DNA of 64,000 nucleotides from UBA4582 sp002389265 (GTDB taxonomy: Bacteria; Pseudomonadota; Gammaproteobacteria; Pseudomonadales; Azotimanducaceae), in assembly GCA_943788825.1 (NCBI GenBank), contig CALSRT010000005.1, forward strand, positions 62,001 to 126,000, in the 5' to 3' direction. The notes under the pieces were generated by a model that saw nothing but the letters and a program-made list of their open reading frames with translations, searched no databases and was not told the DNA's origin. The translations under genes and the position numbers were made by a program. This document shows, piece after piece, positions 60,596-64,000 of the stretch (within the stretch, counting starts at the first letter, position 1; every line of letters begins with the position of its first letter).

Positions 60596-62185
60596 ATGCA
60601 CGACAGTCTCGACTGGCAATGCCCCTATCCTTCCGCTCGATCGCCGGTATTTGCGGCCAATGTGGTGGCAACATCACAACCTTTGGCAACTCAGGCCGGT
60701 TTACGTGCGCTGCAAGCGGGCGGTAACGCCGTCGACGCCGCACTCGCCAGCGCTATCACCTTAACGGTGGTAGAGCCGAACAATAACGGCATTGGCAGTG
60801 ATGCTTTCGCCATCATCTGGGATGGCAGCCAGCTCCACGGGTTGAATGCCTCGGGTAGATCACCCGCTGCCTGGTCGCCGGAGCGCTTCCAAGGCCAGGC
60901 AAAAATGCCAACCTTGGGCTGGGACTCAGTGACCGTACCCGGCGCCGTCAGCGCCTGGGTCGCCATGTCAGACAAGTTTGGCAAGCTGCCCTTCGCCCAA
61001 TTGTTTGAAGAGGCCATCCGCTACGCCCGCCACGGTTATCAAGTGGGTCCCAAGTCTGCTTATTATTGGCAAGGTGCCCCGAGCCGCTTTCGAGACTACC
61101 CAGATTTTCTTGCGACCTTCTGTCCCAATGGCCGCGCGCCGCTCACCGGCGAACGGGTTTATCTGCTGGATCATGCCAACAGCTTAGAGAAAATTGCTCG
61201 CAGTCACGGCAAGGCCTTCTACCAAGGCGAGCTTGCCGAGGCGATGGTGAACGCCGCCAAACAAGCCGGCGGCGCCCTGACCCTGGGCGACCTGGAGAAT
61301 CATCGCGCTGATTGGGTCGGCACTATCGAACAGTCCTTTGCCGGCACGCAATTACACGAAATACCGCCTAATGGCCAAGGCCTACTGGCCCTGATCGCGC
61401 TAGGCATTTGTCAGCACCTGCAGCTGGAGCGATACGGTGTTGATAGTGCTGAATCAGTTCACCTGCAAATTGAGGCCTGTCGTATCGCCTATGCCGAGGT
61501 TGAACGACATCTGGCAGACATCAGCGCTATGCTGATCACGCCGGCGCAACTGCTGGACCCAACTTACCTGCGCCAGCGCGCAAGCGAAATCCACCTGGAC
61601 TACGCGAATTTACAGCCCACCGCACTCGGTGCAGCACCAGACACGGTGTACCTCACCACCGCTGATGCAGACGGCATGATGGTGTCGATGATTCAGTCTA
61701 ACTATCGCGGCTTCGGTGCCGGCATTGTGCCACCCGGCACCGGCATCAGCCTGCAAAATCGCGGCTCTGGATTTACCCTGGAGCCAGGCCATCCCAATCA
61801 AGTGGGCGGCGGCAAACGCCCATACCATACGATTATTCCTGGCTTTGTGATGGCCGCCGGCAAGCCATTGATGAGCTTCGGCGTCATGGGTGGTCATATG
61901 CAAGGCCAGGGGCACCTGCAAATGATGGTACGAGTGATGCTCCACGGCCAGAATCCACAGGCGGCCTCCGATGCGCCCCGCTGGTACTTGCAGGAAGACG
62001 GGAGCGTGTGTCTTGAAGCGGGCTTCGATCCTGGGGTTACCAGCCAATTACAAGACCAGGGTCACCCGATACTGTTGAATAATCCGGAGCATCTCTTTGG
62101 TGGGGCGCAGCTGATCTATAAACTCGACCAGGGCTACTGTGCGGCCTCTGACCATCGTAAAGAAGGCCTGGCCGCCGGTTTCTAA
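60596..62185 (+). CDS. Gamma-glutamyltransferase family protein (YwrD type)
   Basis: Self-processing N-terminal nucleophile hydrolase that cleaves gamma-glutamyl bonds, for example of glutathione. ATSQPLATQAGLRALQAGGNAVDAALASAITL and VVEPNNNGIGSDAFAIIWDG are the large-chain blocks. The small-chain nucleophile is predicted as Thr350 in APDTVYLTTADADG, aligned with Thr391 of E. coli GGT. SMIQSNYRGFGAGIVPPGTGISLQNRG matches the YwrD branch. There is no signal peptide, so unlike E. coli GGT it is cytoplasmic. 529 residues, ATG with AAGGTG upstream. Last gene of the exporter-rhodanese-GGT run. Confidence 0.9.
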   Translation: MHDSLDWQCPYPSARSPVFAANVVATSQPLATQAGLRALQAGGNAVDAALASAITLTVVEPNNNGIGSDAFAIIWDGSQLHGLNASGRSPAAWSPERFQGQAKMPTLGWDSVTVPGAVSAWVAMSDKFGKLPFAQLFEEAIRYARHGYQVGPKSAYYWQGAPSRFRDYPDFLATFCPNGRAPLTGERVYLLDHANSLEKIARSHGKAFYQGELAEAMVNAAKQAGGALTLGDLENHRADWVGTIEQSFAGTQLHEIPPNGQGLLALIALGICQHLQLERYGVDSAESVHLQIEACRIAYAEVERHLADISAMLITPAQLLDPTYLRQRASEIHLDYANLQPTALGAAPDTVYLTTADADGMMVSMIQSNYRGFGAGIVPPGTGISLQNRGSGFTLEPGHPNQVGGGKRPYHTIIPGFVMAAGKPLMSFGVMGGHMQGQGHLQMMVRVMLHGQNPQAASDAPRWYLQEDGSVCLEAGFDPGVTSQLQDQGHPILLNNPEHLFGGAQLIYKLDQGYCAASDHRKEGLAAGF

Positions 62186-62220
62186 CCCGCGGTCAACCGC
62201 TCCGTCTCGCGATCCGCGGG
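62186..62220. terminator. GC-only inverted repeat between convergent genes
   Basis: CCCGCGG (62186-62192) and CCGCGGG (62214-62220) fill the ends of the 35-base gap between the GGT and diguanylate cyclase stops. The stem has seven G-C pairs and a 21-base loop. A shared bidirectional terminator is possible; no T run. Confidence 0.35.
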
Positions 62221-63402
62221 CTAGGCACCGAGCTTGATTGAGGTATTGATATCTATCCCGGCAACACGATTGCGACCGTCGGCCTTAGCCTGGTATAACG
62301 CCTCATCCGCACGGCCAATCAGTTGCCGGATATCCGTGATGGTTTCATCCGGCATACCGCTGGCGACGCCAATGCTGATCGTGACATTAATCACCTGACC
62401 ATCCACTAGCAACTCGCGGTTGGCCACAGCGTCTCTGACCCGCTCCGCATAAATCGTGGCATTATCATGGCGAATATACGGCATGATCACGATAAATTCG
62501 TCACCGCCATAACGTGCCACGACATCTGAGGGACGATTGAACAATTCATCGATACATTCAGCGACAGAGTGCAGGCACGCATCACCCGCTAAATGGCCTA
62601 GGTTGTCATTCACCCATTTGAAGTGATCGATATCCAATAGCATCAGTGTCATCGGATATTGCTGCCGGACCGCGCGCCGCCATTCCTGGACCGCTATATC
62701 ATCAAAATATCGACGATTTTTAATGCGCGTGACCGCATCAATGGTATTCAGGTCCTTGAGGATCACATTCGCCTCTGACAGCTTTTCAAGGGTTAAGCGC
62801 AACTCTTCAGTGCGCTCATCAACCTGGTTCTCCAACTGGGTTTTTAACACGACCTGTTGATCCAGCAATCGACGATTTTGCAACGCCATGGTCGCCAGCG
62901 AGGCCAACGACTCAATAAACGGCACAACCTCCGGTGGAAACCCGACTGCCTGGTGATTGGAAGTCCTGGCTTTCAACAGCTGCAACACGCCCATGGGACG
63001 TTCACTCTGGCTGGTCAAAGGCACAGTCAACACAGACTGAGCGATATCGAGGGGTGCCGAACCCACCTCGTCAAGATAGATTGTCTTCGCTTGATGTACT
63101 GATCGGCTGGCCGCATTCTCGAGATTCGGTGAACCATCGCGTCGATGCAGAAGCAATACAGGGAAAAGCCCCTCGTTATCACTCTTAAAGCTATTCAGGG
63201 TGTCATGCAGCGTCTCGTTCACGACGGCCGCAACTTCCAGGGTGTCTAACTCGGTGCGCAAATAAAGACAGCCCGCATCCGCACTTGCCATGATCTTGGC
63301 TTCTCGAAGAATCTGCGCCAGCAGGTCATGAATGTCTTTTTCCTCAGACAAGGCACTGCCAATGGCGATAAGCCGACGATAAGCATTGATGTCTAATTCC
63401 AC
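62221..63402 (-). CDS. GAF/GGDEF diguanylate cyclase
   Basis: Synthesises cyclic-di-GMP. The N-terminal GAF sensor (residues 5-178: SADAGCLYLRTELDTLEVAAVV, SVLTVPLTSQSERPMGVLQLLK) is followed by a coiled coil (QLENQVDERTEELRLTLEKL) and the GGDEF domain. The active site is RYGGDEF (GGDEF at 299-303). An inhibitory I-site RPSD (290-293) lies exactly five residues before it, so product inhibition is expected. LDIDHFKWVNDNLGHLAGD holds the metal Asp. 393 residues; GTG start 63402. The GAF domain resembles that of the HD-GYP protein at 43126-44904. Confidence 0.94.
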   Translation of the reverse strand: MELDINAYRRLIAIGSALSEEKDIHDLLAQILREAKIMASADAGCLYLRTELDTLEVAAVVNETLHDTLNSFKSDNEGLFPVLLLHRRDGSPNLENAASRSVHQAKTIYLDEVGSAPLDIAQSVLTVPLTSQSERPMGVLQLLKARTSNHQAVGFPPEVVPFIESLASLATMALQNRRLLDQQVVLKTQLENQVDERTEELRLTLEKLSEANVILKDLNTIDAVTRIKNRRYFDDIAVQEWRRAVRQQYPMTLMLLDIDHFKWVNDNLGHLAGDACLHSVAECIDELFNRPSDVVARYGGDEFIVIMPYIRHDNATIYAERVRDAVANRELLVDGQVINVTISIGVASGMPDETITDIRQLIGRADEALYQAKADGRNRVAGIDINTSIKLGA

Positions 63403-63705
63403 GGCCTAACCCACAAGTTTTTGTTTCGGTTATCTTTTACATCGCGAGATTCGTGCCAGCAATTTGATCCAGCCGAAACATAATATTTAAGATTAAATAG
63501 ATTACGCTTGCCATTGTTTTTATTGAATATTTTTACTTTTTAAAATTGAAGCAGGAAACCGACGCTAATCGGTGTCGTACCCTAACCAGGCATAATGTGA
63601 CCTGCTGAGTCAGTTTTTCGAAGGCGCGTACGGACGGGTCGGGCACCATCTGCATGACCCAGTTCACGGATCTGTCGGCTCTGTCAGCGCGATTGGCTAG
63701 GGAAA
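63403..63705. other. AT-rich intergenic region
   Basis: 303 bases without a gene. The part 63480-63550 is markedly AT-rich (runs such as TTTTTATTGAATATTTTTAC) and probably contains the promoter of the diguanylate cyclase gene on the minus strand. I see no hairpin with a T run to end the TRAP transporter gene. Confidence 0.5.
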
Positions 63706-64000
63706 CTACCGATCGAGAAAGACCAGGCTAACCGCTGGCACGTAGGTAATGATCAGCAACGCAATAATCAAGACGGCCATAAAGGGCAGCGTCGCTCGAT
63801 ACAGCTCGGTGATTGAGCGCTTAAAACGATAACTGGCAATAAAAAGATTCATGCCAATGGGTGGCGTGAAGTAGCCAATCTGCATATTCGCCAGGAAGAT
63901 AATGCCCAGGTGCACCGGGTCGACGCCGAAACCAATAGCCATCGGCACGATCAAGGGAATCATGATCACCAGCGCTGAGAAAATATCCAGGATGGCACCC
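63706..64000 (-). CDS. dctM: TRAP transporter large permease (DctM), 5' part cut by window edge
   Basis: C-terminal about 97 residues of the large membrane subunit of a tripartite ATP-independent periplasmic transporter, which imports organic acids with sodium. The frame is open to the window end (AILDIFSALVIMIPLIVP). The conserved GVDPVHLGIIFLANMQIGYFTPPIGMNLFIAS block, with a final membrane helix (FMAVLIIALLIITYVPAVSLVF), fixes the family. An internal GTG at 63969 is not the start. The small permease and binding protein would lie beyond the window. Confidence 0.93.
   Translation of the reverse strand, partial: GAILDIFSALVIMIPLIVPMAIGFGVDPVHLGIIFLANMQIGYFTPPIGMNLFIASYRFKRSITELYRATLPFMAVLIIALLIITYVPAVSLVFLDR

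Noticed and set aside
1..64000. tRNA or rRNA genes, CRISPR arrays, insertion sequences, prophage or defence islands
   Set aside because: No cloverleaf, regular spacer array, transposase, integrase, phage structural or restriction gene was seen; gene content and style are even across the window.

Overview
The window looks like chromosomal DNA of a free-living, probably marine, gammaproteobacterium. This is inferred from the gene set: RapA, Uup, DjlA, Xni, a Prc tail-specific protease, a RibB fused to an inactive cyclohydrolase domain, GlcDEF, a YceI/cytochrome b561 pair, SoxCD-type sulfite dehydrogenase and a TRAP transporter. Genes are densely packed on both strands. I see no rRNA, tRNA, CRISPR array, integrase or insertion sequence. 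Most of the window is core and catabolic chromosome rather than an island.

Layout. 1-8.9 kb: 3' part of thymidylate synthase, a VIT-type metal transporter, Uup, a DUF1244 protein, RapA, a SlyD-like isomerase and a homologue of the tRNA-queuosine mannosyltransferase. 9-20.5 kb: ferredoxin-reductase-like flavoprotein plus threonine deaminase, signal peptidase I, an esterase, an FkpA/Mip isomerase, Prc, a nitroreductase-fold protein with iodotyrosine-deiodinase residues, and Lon behind a possible heat-shock promoter. 20.7-27.9 kb: an FMN hydroxyacid dehydrogenase, a phosphohexomutase/hydrolase/DjlA operon with 4-base overlaps, and divergent DNA-repair genes xni and ycaQ. 28-33 kb: acyl-CoA ligase, a small orphan protein behind a strong hairpin, YceI/cytochrome b561, an SRAP (HMCES/YedK) protein and an aldo/keto reductase. 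33.2-42 kb: a divergent transcarbamylase behind an intrinsic terminator, glcDEF, ribB, a Pmp3/DUF2959 pair and an orphan periplasmic binding protein. 42-52 kb: a histone-deacetylase-like amidohydrolase, a GAF/HD-GYP protein, acyl-CoA thioesterase, an MBL hydrolase, a pair of acyl-CoA dehydrogenases, an aspartoacylase-like protein and an MscS channel. 52.5-62.2 kb: sulfite dehydrogenase (SoxC plus cytochrome c), thioredoxin-fold isomerase, GST, a heterodimeric ABC exporter, rhodanese and a YwrD-type gamma-glutamyltransferase. The right end holds a GAF/GGDEF diguanylate cyclase and the start of a TRAP transporter gene cut by the window edge.

How the parts may work together. Acyl-CoA ligase, thioesterase and two adjacent dehydrogenases point to breakdown of fatty or cyclic acids. 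GlcDEF and the FMN dehydrogenase feed electrons from 2-hydroxyacids to the respiratory chain, and SoxCD does the same from sulfite. The 52.5-62.2 kb stretch is enriched in thiol, sulfur and glutathione functions. A cyclic-di-GMP synthase and a putative phosphodiesterase 18 kb apart share a related N-terminal GAF sensor.

The most interesting items are the nitroreductase-fold protein with the complete halotyrosine-binding Glu/Tyr/Lys set, the bacterial queuosine-mannosyltransferase homologue, the transcarbamylase that lacks the HCLP and SMG substrate motifs and sits directly behind an intrinsic terminator, and a set of short degenerate tandem repeats and strong hairpins in the intergenic DNA. 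I found no multi-gene defence or mobile system.
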